Made by a program: the position numbers and the translations under genes | The notes under the pieces: generated by a model | Seen by the model: only the letters and a program-made list of their open reading frames with translations | What the model was told of the DNA's origin: nothing | Databases searched by the model: none | Source: Lacinutrix algicola | Lineage (GTDB): Bacteria; Bacteroidota; Bacteroidia; Flavobacteriales; Flavobacteriaceae | Reading direction: 5' to 3' | Assembly: GCF_001418085.1 (NCBI RefSeq) | Contig: NZ_LIQH01000040.1 | Location: 1 to 64,000 of the forward strand | Length of the DNA stretch: 64,000 nucleotides | Shown: in pieces, positions 1 through 8,678 of the stretch | Numbering within the stretch: position 1 is the stretch's first letter | Layout of the letters: each line of letters starts with the position of its first letter

Positions 1-17
1 CTTTTTTATGTACGTGA

Positions 18-398
18 TTACTTTACAGCAATCATACTAATCTCTACATTAACAAACTTTGGTAAGTTTGCAACTTCAACAGTTTCTCGAGCAGGAGCAG
101 TATCTTCGTCAAAATACTCACCATATACAGCGTTTATTGCTCCAAAATTATTCATATCACTAATAAATATAGAAGATTTAATAACGTTTTCAAAAGTCAT
201 GTCTGCTGCATCTAAAACGGCTTTCATATTTTCCATAACTTGTTTTGTTTCAGTTGTAATATCATCTAAAACTAAATCACCAGTTTCTGGATGTAAGGCA
301 ATTTGTCCAGATGTATATAAAGTGTTTCCGCTTAAAACAGCTTGATTGTATGGCCCAATAGGAGCAGGAGCTTTGGTTGTTGTTATTATTTTTTTCAT
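18..398 (-). CDS. ridA: RidA family reactive imine/enamine deaminase
   Basis: This 126-residue protein has the usual length and look of a RidA (YjgF/YER057c/UK114) subunit. Family members hydrolyse reactive 2-aminoacrylate-type enamines and imines formed by PLP enzymes, in the cytoplasm, usually as trimers. The N-terminal PIGPYNQAV segment, the central SGQI segment and the C-terminal PARETVEV segment with the substrate-binding arginine are all present. The gene lies about 75 bases downstream of lptD on the same strand, so the two are probably co-transcribed. ATG start. The family assignment is firm; the physiological substrate is inferred from the family. Confidence 0.93.
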   Translation of the reverse strand: MKKIITTTKAPAPIGPYNQAVLSGNTLYTSGQIALHPETGDLVLDDITTETKQVMENMKAVLDAADMTFENVIKSSIFISDMNNFGAINAVYGEYFDEDTAPARETVEVANLPKFVNVEISMIAVK

Positions 399-472
399 AA
401 AACAGAAAGTGTTATTTACATAAATTATTAATATACACTCATAACAAGATTATATTTCTTGTTTTAAGTATT

Positions 473-3202
473 CTATAATTGTTGATCTGGTTGAAGACGT
501 TTTTCGTATTTTAAATCTTTTAATATACTAGATTTTATTCCTATAAAGAAATTCCAAGAACTTTGAGTACTAAATGGGATCCAACTAAAGTCCATACGCC
601 AACTCATTAAATCTCGACCAAAACGTAATTGAGTATATGAGAATCCTTGATTTTTAAAATCGTAACCAGAAGAAGCTCCAATACTCCATTTAGGCGACAA
701 TTCTATATCACCAGAAAACATTAAAGAATGTGAAGAGATTTCATTTTGACGTTGTGAATTAGAATAGTTGACAGCGTAAGCTAAACGTAAATTCCATGGT
801 ATTGAATAGTTGTAAAGATCACTTGGTTCTTCGTCCTCTTTATCATCCTCTTCTTCTTCGTAACGCTGATCGGCAAAATCCTGAGAACGCCCAAATAAAT
901 CATCATCACGTCCACCACTGTCAAGAGTTTCGGTTCTACTTCTATCACTAGTATTAGACTTTTTATCGTTGCCTTTACTATTTAAACTATAGCCTAGAGT
1001 AAGATTAGCACTAGTTAACCTAAATAAACTTCCGCCATTACTTATATTAAACTCATCTATTTTTGTATTGTTATTATCTAATGCATAAGGATCTAAAGTA
1101 GCGCCAAAATTGACATTCATTTTATTATCAAACAATTGCGTACCACCGCTCATTTTTACAGGACTAAAACGCAAAGAATCTCCTGCAAGGTTATATGATG
1201 TAGAAAAGTTTAAATTATTTAATAATATAATTTTTTTAGGTTCTGTTTTCGTACTGTCTTTATCTCTAACTTTAGCTTCAAGATTATTACTAAGAGCCAA
1301 ACCAATAGAGCTAGAATAATTTTTATTTGGAACACCAAACAAACTATTCTCAAAACGAGAAAAATCATTTTCACTTATAGAATTTCCATTAATATCTGTA
1401 ACCTCATAAGTATCATAGTACTTATCGAAAGCAGGATTTACGTTATAACTTACGCTTGGTCGAATAACATGTCTTATTGCTTTTATTTTTTTGTCCTCAC
1501 CTTCTTTTTCAAAATTAAACTGCCCGTAAACAGTAGTACCAATACTTGCACCAAAATTATAAGTTCTATAAGCATCAAATCCAGTAATGTCTTCTGTAAC
1601 CGTTACATTATTTTCACTGTCATAGTATTTGTCAATAGTATTAAGTGTCCATGCTTCTTCAAAATTAGCATTAGCACTCACGCTAAAATAATTAAAAACC
1701 TTAAAGTTAGTGGTAACCGGAATAGTGTGTTTCATACCAATTTTGGCATCATCGAACATTTCACTTTTAAAGAAGAGAGAGTCTGTAGTTTGTATTTGAT
1801 TTTCACCTCTAACACTATATTGTAGGTTTATATTTTGAATAATCCCTTTTTTTGAACCCGTTTTAGGCGCAAATGGATATACTCGACCAACACTGGCTTG
1901 CAAGGTTGGTAGTGTTAAGTTTATTTCTTCTGTTTGTGTGTTTTGAGAATGCGTAGCAGTTAAACTAATATTAACTTGTGGCTCTCCTTGAAATGTTTTA
2001 GAATATGATACAGACGAAGCTAAAGTGTTATTTAGAAAACTAGCAGTATTAATTTGGTTTTGAGATTGCTGATAATAATTACTACTACCAAGGTTTACAG
2101 AAGCTGAAAATCGCGAATTAGGATTAGACTTAGTATCTTGAGAATGAGACCAACGTAGATTATAAATTGTATTTTTTGAATAATCTGAAAAACCACGTTC
2201 GCTAGTAATTAAATTCTCATATCTAAAACCGAAACGTCCATTATATTTATATCGTGTTTTATAATTACTTTCAAAACGTAAACCATAACTACCATTGGTG
2301 TAATAATCTCCTAAAACAGCTAAATCCACATAATCACTAATTGCAAAATAATAACCACCATTTTGAATAAAATAACCTCTATCATTTTGTTCTCCAAAAC
2401 TTGGGAATATAACACCAGATGTTTGTTTTTTACTTAGCGGAAAAAAGGCAAAAGGAACAATAATAGGAGTAGGGACATTATAAATAAACATTTGCGCAGA
2501 ACTTGCAACAATTTTTTTATTTGGAACTAATTTAGCTTTATCAATCAGGAAATAGTACTCTGGATCTTCTTCACTTTCGGCAGTAGTAATACGCATATTC
2601 TTCAAAAAATAAACAGAATCGTTTTCTTTTTTAGAACGTTCAGACCTAATTTTCATTCCTTCCTGTTCAGTATTAGAATTAAAAATTATTGCTTTCTTGT
2701 TTTTAAAATTAAAAATCATAGAATCTGGCTCTATGAGGTTATCACCTTGTTTAAAAACAGGCCTTTGAGTATAAACACCAGCTGTATCCTTTATTCTTCC
2801 AGCATAAATTAAATTTTTACTGTAATCTATAACTATAGTCCCAGCAGTAATTTCCATGTCCGTGTAATTTACTTTCGCTTCATTATACAAATACATTTTT
2901 TGCTCTTTTCTGTTAAAAGCATGATAATCTGTAGCGCTAGAACTTACTGTTGCTTGTAAAAGAGCAGGTTTTGGTTTTATAGAGTCAGTTACAGTAGAAT
3001 CTGTTTCTTTTACGGTAATTAATTCTTCAACAGGAATAACAATGGAGTCGTTAACCTTAGTAGGAGGCGTAATGCTTTCAACTTCTTTTTCTTTAGGAAT
3101 TTCAATGCTTTTATCTTCACCATCAACTTGGGCAAAGCTAAAAGTGTTGATAAACACTGTAAAACTTAAGGCAAAAAGTATATGAATTCTATTTGTATGC
3201 AA
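473..3202 (-). CDS. lptD: LPS-assembly protein LptD-like outer-membrane barrel
   Basis: This 909-residue protein has an N-terminal signal peptide ending near SFAQ, then an OstA/LptA-like beta-jellyroll region (roughly residues 85-230) and a long beta-barrel region rich in alternating aromatic and polar strands. It matches the Bacteroidetes version of LptD, which inserts lipopolysaccharide into the outer leaflet of the outer membrane. A very acidic stretch rich in E and D (about residues 780-800) probably forms an extracellular loop. The start is a TTG codon: no ATG occurs in frame between the upstream stop and the signal peptide. It is followed by ridA and transcribed divergently from the amidase gene. 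Confidence 0.88.
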   Translation of the reverse strand: MHTNRIHILFALSFTVFINTFSFAQVDGEDKSIEIPKEKEVESITPPTKVNDSIVIPVEELITVKETDSTVTDSIKPKPALLQATVSSSATDYHAFNRKEQKMYLYNEAKVNYTDMEITAGTIVIDYSKNLIYAGRIKDTAGVYTQRPVFKQGDNLIEPDSMIFNFKNKKAIIFNSNTEQEGMKIRSERSKKENDSVYFLKNMRITTAESEEDPEYYFLIDKAKLVPNKKIVASSAQMFIYNVPTPIIVPFAFFPLSKKQTSGVIFPSFGEQNDRGYFIQNGGYYFAISDYVDLAVLGDYYTNGSYGLRFESNYKTRYKYNGRFGFRYENLITSERGFSDYSKNTIYNLRWSHSQDTKSNPNSRFSASVNLGSSNYYQQSQNQINTASFLNNTLASSVSYSKTFQGEPQVNISLTATHSQNTQTEEINLTLPTLQASVGRVYPFAPKTGSKKGIIQNINLQYSVRGENQIQTTDSLFFKSEMFDDAKIGMKHTIPVTTNFKVFNYFSVSANANFEEAWTLNTIDKYYDSENNVTVTEDITGFDAYRTYNFGASIGTTVYGQFNFEKEGEDKKIKAIRHVIRPSVSYNVNPAFDKYYDTYEVTDINGNSISENDFSRFENSLFGVPNKNYSSSIGLALSNNLEAKVRDKDSTKTEPKKIILLNNLNFSTSYNLAGDSLRFSPVKMSGGTQLFDNKMNVNFGATLDPYALDNNNTKIDEFNISNGGSLFRLTSANLTLGYSLNSKGNDKKSNTSDRSRTETLDSGGRDDDLFGRSQDFADQRYEEEEDDKEDEEPSDLYNYSIPWNLRLAYAVNYSNSQRQNEISSHSLMFSGDIELSPKWSIGASSGYDFKNQGFSYTQLRFGRDLMSWRMDFSWIPFSTQSSWNFFIGIKSSILKDLKYEKRLQPDQQL

Positions 3203-3340
3203 TGCTATTGTATGTATTTTTGCTAAAGTATGGCTCGATATTTGAATTCACAAAATTACATATATTTTTTATGATTAATTTATCATATCTATATAATTTA
3301 CAAAACCATACTAAACGCTTATAAAATTTGTTATATCACT

Positions 3341-4447
3341 ATGCAAACGAAACTAAAAACGCTTTTCTTATTAATTATAATAACATTAACAATATCGCTA
3401 TCTGTAAATGCACAAAACGATACTAGTAAATTTATTGTTGTTTTAGACGCTGGACATGGAGGTAAAGATCCTGGCAAACCATCTAAAGCTGGATATAAAG
3501 AAAAAGATATTGCCTTAAAAGTAGTGCTTGCAGTAGGTAAAGAACTTGAAAAAAATAAAGACGTTAAAGTAGTTTACACGAGAAAAACGGATGTTTTTAT
3601 AAATTTATTTAAAAGAGGTGAAATTGCAAATAAAGCCAATGCCGATTTATTTGTTTCTGTGCATTGTAATGCACATACCTCTCAAGCTCATGGGTCTGAG
3701 ACGTATGTTTTAGGAGTGCATAGAAACAAAACAAATTTTGATGTAGCAAAAGCAGAGAACGAGGTCATATTTCTTGAAGAAGATTACAAACATAATTATA
3801 AAGGTTTCGACCCAAATTCTCCAGAATCGTTTATTGGCCTTACATTAATGCAGGAACAGTACTTAGACCAAAGCATACAGTTAGCAAGTTTAATACAGAA
3901 AAATTTCACCAATAATTTAAAACGTAAAAACAGAGGTGTTAAGCAAGCTGGTTTTATTGTTTTACATCAAACGGTTATGCCAAGCGTATTGGTAGAAACA
4001 GGTTTTATTACAAATACTTCTGAAGGCAGATACCTTAATTCTAAGAAAGGACAAACAGAATTGTCTAGTGCAATGGCAAATGCTATTGTTTCATACAAAA
4101 GAAGCGTAGAGCAAAATTTTGTAGATACAGAGTATATTATTGAAAAAGAAACTAGTATTCCTATAAAAGAAAAAATAATACCTAACACTATTTTTAAAGT
4201 GCAAATTGCTGCAGCTTCAAAAAAACTGGAGCCTAAACCATATAATTTCAAGGGATTAAAAGACATATCAAGAGATAAAGAAGGTAAATTATACAAATAC
4301 TTTTATGGCTATACTTCAGATATTAATAAAATACAAAATATGCAAAAGGTTGCTAAGCAAAAAGGGTTCACTAGCGCATTTATAGTAGCCTACAGAGACG
4401 GCAAACGTATAAGTTTGCAAGAAGCCTTAAATAGTGGCACTAAATAG
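3341..4447 (+). CDS. N-acetylmuramoyl-L-alanine amidase (Amidase_3) with a SPOR-like tail
   Basis: This 368-residue secreted peptidoglycan amidase cleaves the bond between MurNAc and the stem peptide in the periplasm. A signal peptide (about residues 1-24, ending in VNAQ) precedes an Amidase_3 domain (about 30-250) with the zinc-site segments VVLDAGHGGKDPG, SVHCNAH and VLVETGFITN carrying the expected His and Glu residues. A basic linker leads to a C-terminal module (about 275-368) resembling a SPOR domain, which would target denuded septal glycan. The gene is divergent from lptD and is followed 55 bases later by the MCE gene, so both downstream genes have envelope roles. Confidence 0.9.
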   Translation: MQTKLKTLFLLIIITLTISLSVNAQNDTSKFIVVLDAGHGGKDPGKPSKAGYKEKDIALKVVLAVGKELEKNKDVKVVYTRKTDVFINLFKRGEIANKANADLFVSVHCNAHTSQAHGSETYVLGVHRNKTNFDVAKAENEVIFLEEDYKHNYKGFDPNSPESFIGLTLMQEQYLDQSIQLASLIQKNFTNNLKRKNRGVKQAGFIVLHQTVMPSVLVETGFITNTSEGRYLNSKKGQTELSSAMANAIVSYKRSVEQNFVDTEYIIEKETSIPIKEKIIPNTIFKVQIAAASKKLEPKPYNFKGLKDISRDKEGKLYKYFYGYTSDINKIQNMQKVAKQKGFTSAFIVAYRDGKRISLQEALNSGTK

Positions 4448-4501
4448 AGCCATTCTTAAGTTTATTTATTTTATTTTTGTTCCAAATCAAACACTTTCAT
4501 T

Positions 4502-5464
4502 TTGAAAATTTCCAGAGAAGTCAAAACAGGTATACTAGCTATTGCAGGAATAGCTTTATTTATATTCGGTTTTAGTTATTTAAAAGGTAACAACCTTTTA
4601 GAAAGCGATATAATAGTATACGCAAAATACGATAATGTAGAAGGTTTAAAGCCTTCGGCACCTGTAACTATCAACGGTTATGCCATTGGTAAAGTTTTAG
4701 ATATTTATTTCGAAGATGAAAAATCTGGTACGCTAATCGTTAAAATGAGTGTAGATACTAAGTTTAAATTCTCTAAGAATAGTAAAGCCGAATTATTCCA
4801 AAATGGTTTTATTGGTGGAAAAGAAATACAAATTCTTCCTGCTTATGATAATGCTGAAAATGCTAAAACCGATGACTACCTTCAAAGTGCCACAAAAGAA
4901 GGTATGATGGAATTAGTTAACGAGCGTTTAACACCATTACAAGAAAAAATAGAAAAGGTAATGAGCGAAACCGATACACTTTTAGTAGGTTTTAACAATA
5001 TTTTCGATGCTAAGGCTCAAGCCGATTTAAAAAACAGTATTGCTGGTTTAAACGCTACAGTAGCTAGTTTTAATGCTACAGCAAAATCTTTAAATGGATT
5101 AATAGGTACTAATAAGGACAAGTTAAACAATACACTTACTAATTTTGAAGCGACTTCTGGCAACCTTACTACAATGACTAATAAATTAGCTCAAGTAGAT
5201 ATAGCCAAAACAGTAGAGGAATTACAAGCTACCATTAAAAAATTCGATAACTTAATGGCAAGTGTAGAAAAAGGAGAAGGTTCTATTGGAAAATTATTAA
5301 AAGACGAACAACTATACGAGAATCTTGCGGGTGCTTCAAAGCAAATGGAAGAGCTACTTGAGGATATGAAACTTAATCCTAAACGTTATGTGCATTTTTC
5401 TTTATTCGGAAAAAAGCCAAAACGTTATGATGCCGAAGGTAACGAGATAGAAGACAAAAAATAA
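4502..5464 (+). CDS. MlaD/MCE-domain lipid-transport protein
   Basis: This 320-residue protein has an N-terminal membrane anchor (about residues 8-27) and an MCE domain (about 38-115, with GLKPSAPVTINGYAIGKV). A long helical C-terminal region rich in N, T and A follows, probably coiled coil. MlaD-type proteins form periplasmic hexameric rings that move phospholipids between membranes. The start is TTG at 4502, directly before KISREVKTG, which is the usual N-terminus of this family; no ATG precedes it. The matching ABC ATPase and permease genes are not next to it. Substrate and partner are inferred from the family only. Confidence 0.88.
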   Translation: MKISREVKTGILAIAGIALFIFGFSYLKGNNLLESDIIVYAKYDNVEGLKPSAPVTINGYAIGKVLDIYFEDEKSGTLIVKMSVDTKFKFSKNSKAELFQNGFIGGKEIQILPAYDNAENAKTDDYLQSATKEGMMELVNERLTPLQEKIEKVMSETDTLLVGFNNIFDAKAQADLKNSIAGLNATVASFNATAKSLNGLIGTNKDKLNNTLTNFEATSGNLTTMTNKLAQVDIAKTVEELQATIKKFDNLMASVEKGEGSIGKLLKDEQLYENLAGASKQMEELLEDMKLNPKRYVHFSLFGKKPKRYDAEGNEIEDKK

Positions 5465-5482
5465 ACTAACTAACCCTAGAAA

Positions 5483-6793
5483 ATGAATTACTTACCAAAC
5501 ATACTATTTGCCATTATCCTTATTGCAGGCATTGGTTTCTTTGCAAAAAACATACAAAAACTGTTTCGTAACATTAAGTTAGGAAAAGATAAAGAGATTA
5601 ACGATAACAAACCGCAACGTTGGAAAAACATGGCTATGATTGCTTTAGGTCAAAGCAAAATGGTAAAACGTCCTGTCTCAGGATTTTTTCATATTATAGT
5701 TTATGTAGGTTTTGTAATTATAAACATAGAAGTATTAGAAATCATTATAGATGGTTTATTTGGAACACACCGTATAGGACATCAAATACTACCAGAATCA
5801 GTTTATGGATTCTTAATTGGAACTTTCGAAATTCTTGCAACACTAGTTTTTATAGCAGTAGTAATTTTCTGGATTCGTAGAAATGTTATAAAACTAAAGC
5901 GTTTTATGAGTGCCGAAATGAAAGGATGGCCAAAAAACGATGGAAACTTTATTCTGTATTTCGAAATGGTTTTAATGACTTTGTTCTTGGTAATGAATGC
6001 AACAGATTCATCTTTTCAAGCCGCAAATTCAGGAAACATAATAAGTCAGTTTATTTCTCCTTTATTTGGAGATAACCTAGAAACACTGCATATAATAGAA
6101 AGAGCTGCATGGTGGCTTCACATAACAGGAATATTAGTATTTTTAAATTATCTATACTATTCTAAACATTTACACATATTGTTAGCGTTTCCAAATACTT
6201 ATTTTGGAAAACTAACACCAAAAGGACAGTTTCCAAATAACGATGTTGTCACCAAAGAAGTAATGCTAATGATGGATCCAGACGCGGATCCGTATGCAGC
6301 ACCTGCAGAAACAGACACAGAAGAAGTTCCTGCAAAATTTGGAGCAAGTGACGTGCAGGATTTAAGTTGGTTAAACTTATTAAATGCCTATTCTTGTACA
6401 GAATGTGGACGTTGTACAAGCGAATGCCCGGCAAATTTAACAGGTAAAAAATTATCGCCTCGTAAAATAATGATGGATACCAGAGACCGTCTAGAGGAAG
6501 TAGGTAAAAATATTGACGCTAACAAAGGCGTATTTGTAGACGATGGTAAGCAATTATTAAACGATTACATAACACCTGAAGAATTATGGGCTTGTACCAG
6601 CTGTAATGCATGTGTAGAAGCTTGTCCAATAAGTATCGACCCATTAAATATTATTATGGAAATGCGTAGCTACCTAGTAATGGAAGAAAGCGCAGCACCA
6701 ATGGAGCTTAACAATATGATGACTAATATTGAAAACAACGGAGCACCTTGGCCATACAACCAAATGGATAGATTAAACTGGAAAGACGAATAG
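5483..6793 (+). CDS. Membrane-anchored (Fe-S)-binding oxidoreductase, NarI/HdrE-like plus HdrC-like
   Basis: This 436-residue protein has about five N-terminal transmembrane segments, resembling a respiratory cytochrome b/NarI-gamma type domain. A C-terminal cytoplasmic ferredoxin-like domain carries two [4Fe-4S] motifs, CTECGRCTSECP near residue 305 and CTSCNACVEACP near residue 370. Together with the CCG-domain protein encoded at 7337-8128 it would make an HdrDE/GlpC-like complex passing electrons between a soluble donor and the quinone pool. The physiological donor is unknown. The gene starts 19 bases after the MCE gene. Family and topology are clear from sequence; the reaction is not. Confidence 0.85.
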   Translation: MNYLPNILFAIILIAGIGFFAKNIQKLFRNIKLGKDKEINDNKPQRWKNMAMIALGQSKMVKRPVSGFFHIIVYVGFVIINIEVLEIIIDGLFGTHRIGHQILPESVYGFLIGTFEILATLVFIAVVIFWIRRNVIKLKRFMSAEMKGWPKNDGNFILYFEMVLMTLFLVMNATDSSFQAANSGNIISQFISPLFGDNLETLHIIERAAWWLHITGILVFLNYLYYSKHLHILLAFPNTYFGKLTPKGQFPNNDVVTKEVMLMMDPDADPYAAPAETDTEEVPAKFGASDVQDLSWLNLLNAYSCTECGRCTSECPANLTGKKLSPRKIMMDTRDRLEEVGKNIDANKGVFVDDGKQLLNDYITPEELWACTSCNACVEACPISIDPLNIIMEMRSYLVMEESAAPMELNNMMTNIENNGAPWPYNQMDRLNWKDE

Positions 6794-6800
6794 TATAATT

Positions 6801-6904
6801 TGGGAGTTACCTAAAGGTCAGGCTTTCCGCTATATCTTTTTTAAGAAAAATAAAAAAGGTTAAGACTATCGATGGATAGGTGAATGGCATCAATCCCTAT
6901 CGCA
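6801..6904 (+). repeat. Interspersed Bacteroidetes-type repeat inside the Fe-S operon
   Basis: The non-coding stretch just after the Fe-S gene begins TGGGAGTTACC, continues with GGTCAGGCTTTCCGCTAT and a run of A and T, and ends CAATCCCTATCGCA. From memory this pattern (a GGGnGTTACC-like head, the GGCTTTCCGCTATATC core, and a CAATCCCTAncGC tail) recurs between genes in many Bacteroidetes genomes. Only one copy is present here, and the recollection is not checked. The termini look like decayed inverted ends. It could act on mRNA stability within the operon. Confidence 0.5.
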
Positions 6905-6989
6905 ATACTTACTAATGTTATTTACTAAATTAATGGTCTGTAAGTATTAAAAAATGTAGATCACAAAAAATAATAAAAACAAGAATACT

Positions 6990-7322
6990 ATGAGCAGCAA
7001 ATATAAATACACACTAATTTTTGTGCTATTTTTATGTTGTAAAGTAGTATCTGCTCAAAGTTTTAAAAAAGATTCGTTACAAATAAAAGCCTATACAGAA
7101 ATTGAATATAAGGCAGGAGAACCAATAAACATTACATTAAAAAAAGTGTTTTGCGATTACTGTTCAAAAAAGCAATTAGTATTGTTAGGCGAAGATGCCA
7201 TTAGGAGAGCAGATGGTGAAAAATACGATTCAAAAAATAAGTTAGTAGACGGCAAAAAGAAATTAGCAGTCTATATTAGAATAGCAAAAACAGATTTTGC
7301 AGCAATAAAAGAAGTAGAGTAA
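6990..7322 (+). CDS. Small secreted protein of unknown function
   Basis: This 110-residue protein has a clear signal peptide (hydrophobic LIFVLFLCCKVVSAQ, cleavage near residue 23) followed by a lysine-rich mature domain. Two cysteines form a C-D-Y-C pair near residue 54. I do not recognise the family. It lies between the two Fe-S oxidoreductase genes, 14 bases before the second, so it probably shares their transcript. The CxxC-like pair might bind metal or form a disulfide in the periplasm; that is inference only. Confidence 0.65.
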   Translation: MSSKYKYTLIFVLFLCCKVVSAQSFKKDSLQIKAYTEIEYKAGEPINITLKKVFCDYCSKKQLVLLGEDAIRRADGEKYDSKNKLVDGKKKLAVYIRIAKTDFAAIKEVE

Positions 7323-7336
7323 CAAAATTAAGTAAC

Positions 7337-8128
7337 ATGAGCGAACAACTAATAGTGCCAACAATGGCAGAAATGATGGCAGAAGGTAAAACACCCGATA
7401 TTTTATTTTGGGTTGGTTCTGCTGGAAGTTACGATGATAGAGCAAAAAAGATAACAAAAGCATTTGTTAAAATCTTAAACAAAGCAAACGTAAACTTTGC
7501 TGTTTTGGGCACAGAAGAAAGCGCAACTGGAGATTTAGCAAAAAGATCTGGAAACGAATTCTTGTTTCAAATGCAAGCGATAATGAACATCGAAGTGTTA
7601 AACGGTTACGAAGTTAAAAAAATTGTAACCTGCGATCCGCATTCTTTTAATTGTTTAAAAAACGAATACCCAGGTTTAGGTGGTAAATACGAAGTATTAC
7701 ACCATACACAGTTTATAAAAGAGTTAATTAATACAAAGCAACTCGAAATTAAAGACAGTGACTATAAAGGTAAACGTATTACTTTTCACGATCCTTGTTA
7801 CTTAGGAAGAGCAAACTCAGAATACGAAGCCCCAAGAGATGTTTTAAATACTTTAAATGCTACTTTATTAGAAATGAAGCGTAGTAAATCTACAGCGTTA
7901 TGTTGTGGAGCAGGAGGAGCACAAATGTTTAAAGAACCAGAAAAAGGAGATAAAGACATTAACGAACTTCGTACAGAAGACGCTTTAAAAACCAATCCAG
8001 ATATTATTGCAACTGGTTGTCCATATTGCATGACCATGATGTCTGACGGCGTAAAAGTTAAAGAAAAAGAAAACGAAATTAAAGTTATGGATGTTGCAGA
8101 GCTTATTGCTAGTTCTCAAAACCTGTAA
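7337..8128 (+). CDS. (Fe-S)-binding protein with two cysteine-rich CCG domains (HdrB/GlpC-like)
   Basis: This 263-residue cytoplasmic protein belongs to the cysteine-rich CCG family that forms the catalytic half of heterodisulfide-reductase-like complexes. The first domain contains VTCDPHSFNC near residue 94. The second has HDPCYLGRAN near 150, LCCGAGGAQMF near 187 and a terminal CPYC near 228. It pairs with the membrane Fe-S protein encoded at 5483-6793. The two genes are separated by a small secreted-protein gene and an interspersed repeat, a slightly broken operon. Its substrate cannot be told from the sequence. Confidence 0.86.
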   Translation: MSEQLIVPTMAEMMAEGKTPDILFWVGSAGSYDDRAKKITKAFVKILNKANVNFAVLGTEESATGDLAKRSGNEFLFQMQAIMNIEVLNGYEVKKIVTCDPHSFNCLKNEYPGLGGKYEVLHHTQFIKELINTKQLEIKDSDYKGKRITFHDPCYLGRANSEYEAPRDVLNTLNATLLEMKRSKSTALCCGAGGAQMFKEPEKGDKDINELRTEDALKTNPDIIATGCPYCMTMMSDGVKVKEKENEIKVMDVAELIASSQNL

Positions 8129-8171
8129 AGCAATTTGATTTGTGGCTTAATTAAAAATTAGATAAATAGTT

Positions 8172-8678
8172 ATGTTTACTAATATAGAAATAGATATAGA
8201 TTCCATTCCAAAAGCGGAAACCGTTAAACTAAAGCCTATTTCTAAAAGCTATTTAAAAATACTTTTCATAAATATTTTTATTCAATATTCTATTCTATTT
8301 GGAGTTGTAATATTGGCTATAAATTTCATTAAAGAGGATTGGGTTTCTATTGTCTTTTGGTATGTAATTATCTTTTTGTTTTTTTTATTAATACTACAAT
8401 TCATAATTAGTATTCTAAGTTTAAAAAAGCGTGGTTATGCATTAAGATCACACGATATTATTTATGCTAAAGGTTTATTAATAGAAAAAAGAACAACTGT
8501 TCCTTTTATTAGAATACAACATCTAGAAACGAAACAAAGTTTTATTGCTAAGAAATTTAATTTAGCATCACTTCACGTTTATACAGCAGGCGAATCTGGA
8601 GGCGATTTATCTATAAGCGGATTAACTTTAGATGAAGCCACACGTATAAACCAACTGTTAACGACCAAGATTAACTAG
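8172..8678 (+). CDS. PH domain-containing membrane protein (YdbS-like)
   Basis: This 168-residue protein has two transmembrane segments (about residues 30-52 and 60-85) followed by a bacterial PH-like (bPH2) domain with the typical RGYALRSHDIIYAKGLLIEKRTT-type pattern and the PFIRIQHLE stretch. It corresponds to the first gene of the YdbS/YdbT pair found in many bacteria. Its stop codon abuts the start codon of the next gene exactly, which implies translational coupling and a joint function in the membrane. The biochemical role of the pair is not established. Confidence 0.85.
   Translation: MFTNIEIDIDSIPKAETVKLKPISKSYLKILFINIFIQYSILFGVVILAINFIKEDWVSIVFWYVIIFLFFLLILQFIISILSLKKRGYALRSHDIIYAKGLLIEKRTTVPFIRIQHLETKQSFIAKKFNLASLHVYTAGESGGDLSISGLTLDEATRINQLLTTKIN

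Noticed and set aside
1110-1825. Two plus-strand open frames inside lptD
   Set aside because: They are antisense shadows of a long well-supported gene, with no family resemblance and odd composition.
5483-8128. A broken single Fe-S oxidoreductase gene
   Set aside because: Membrane/Fe-S and CCG subunits are commonly separate genes, and both are full length; only the spacing is unusual.
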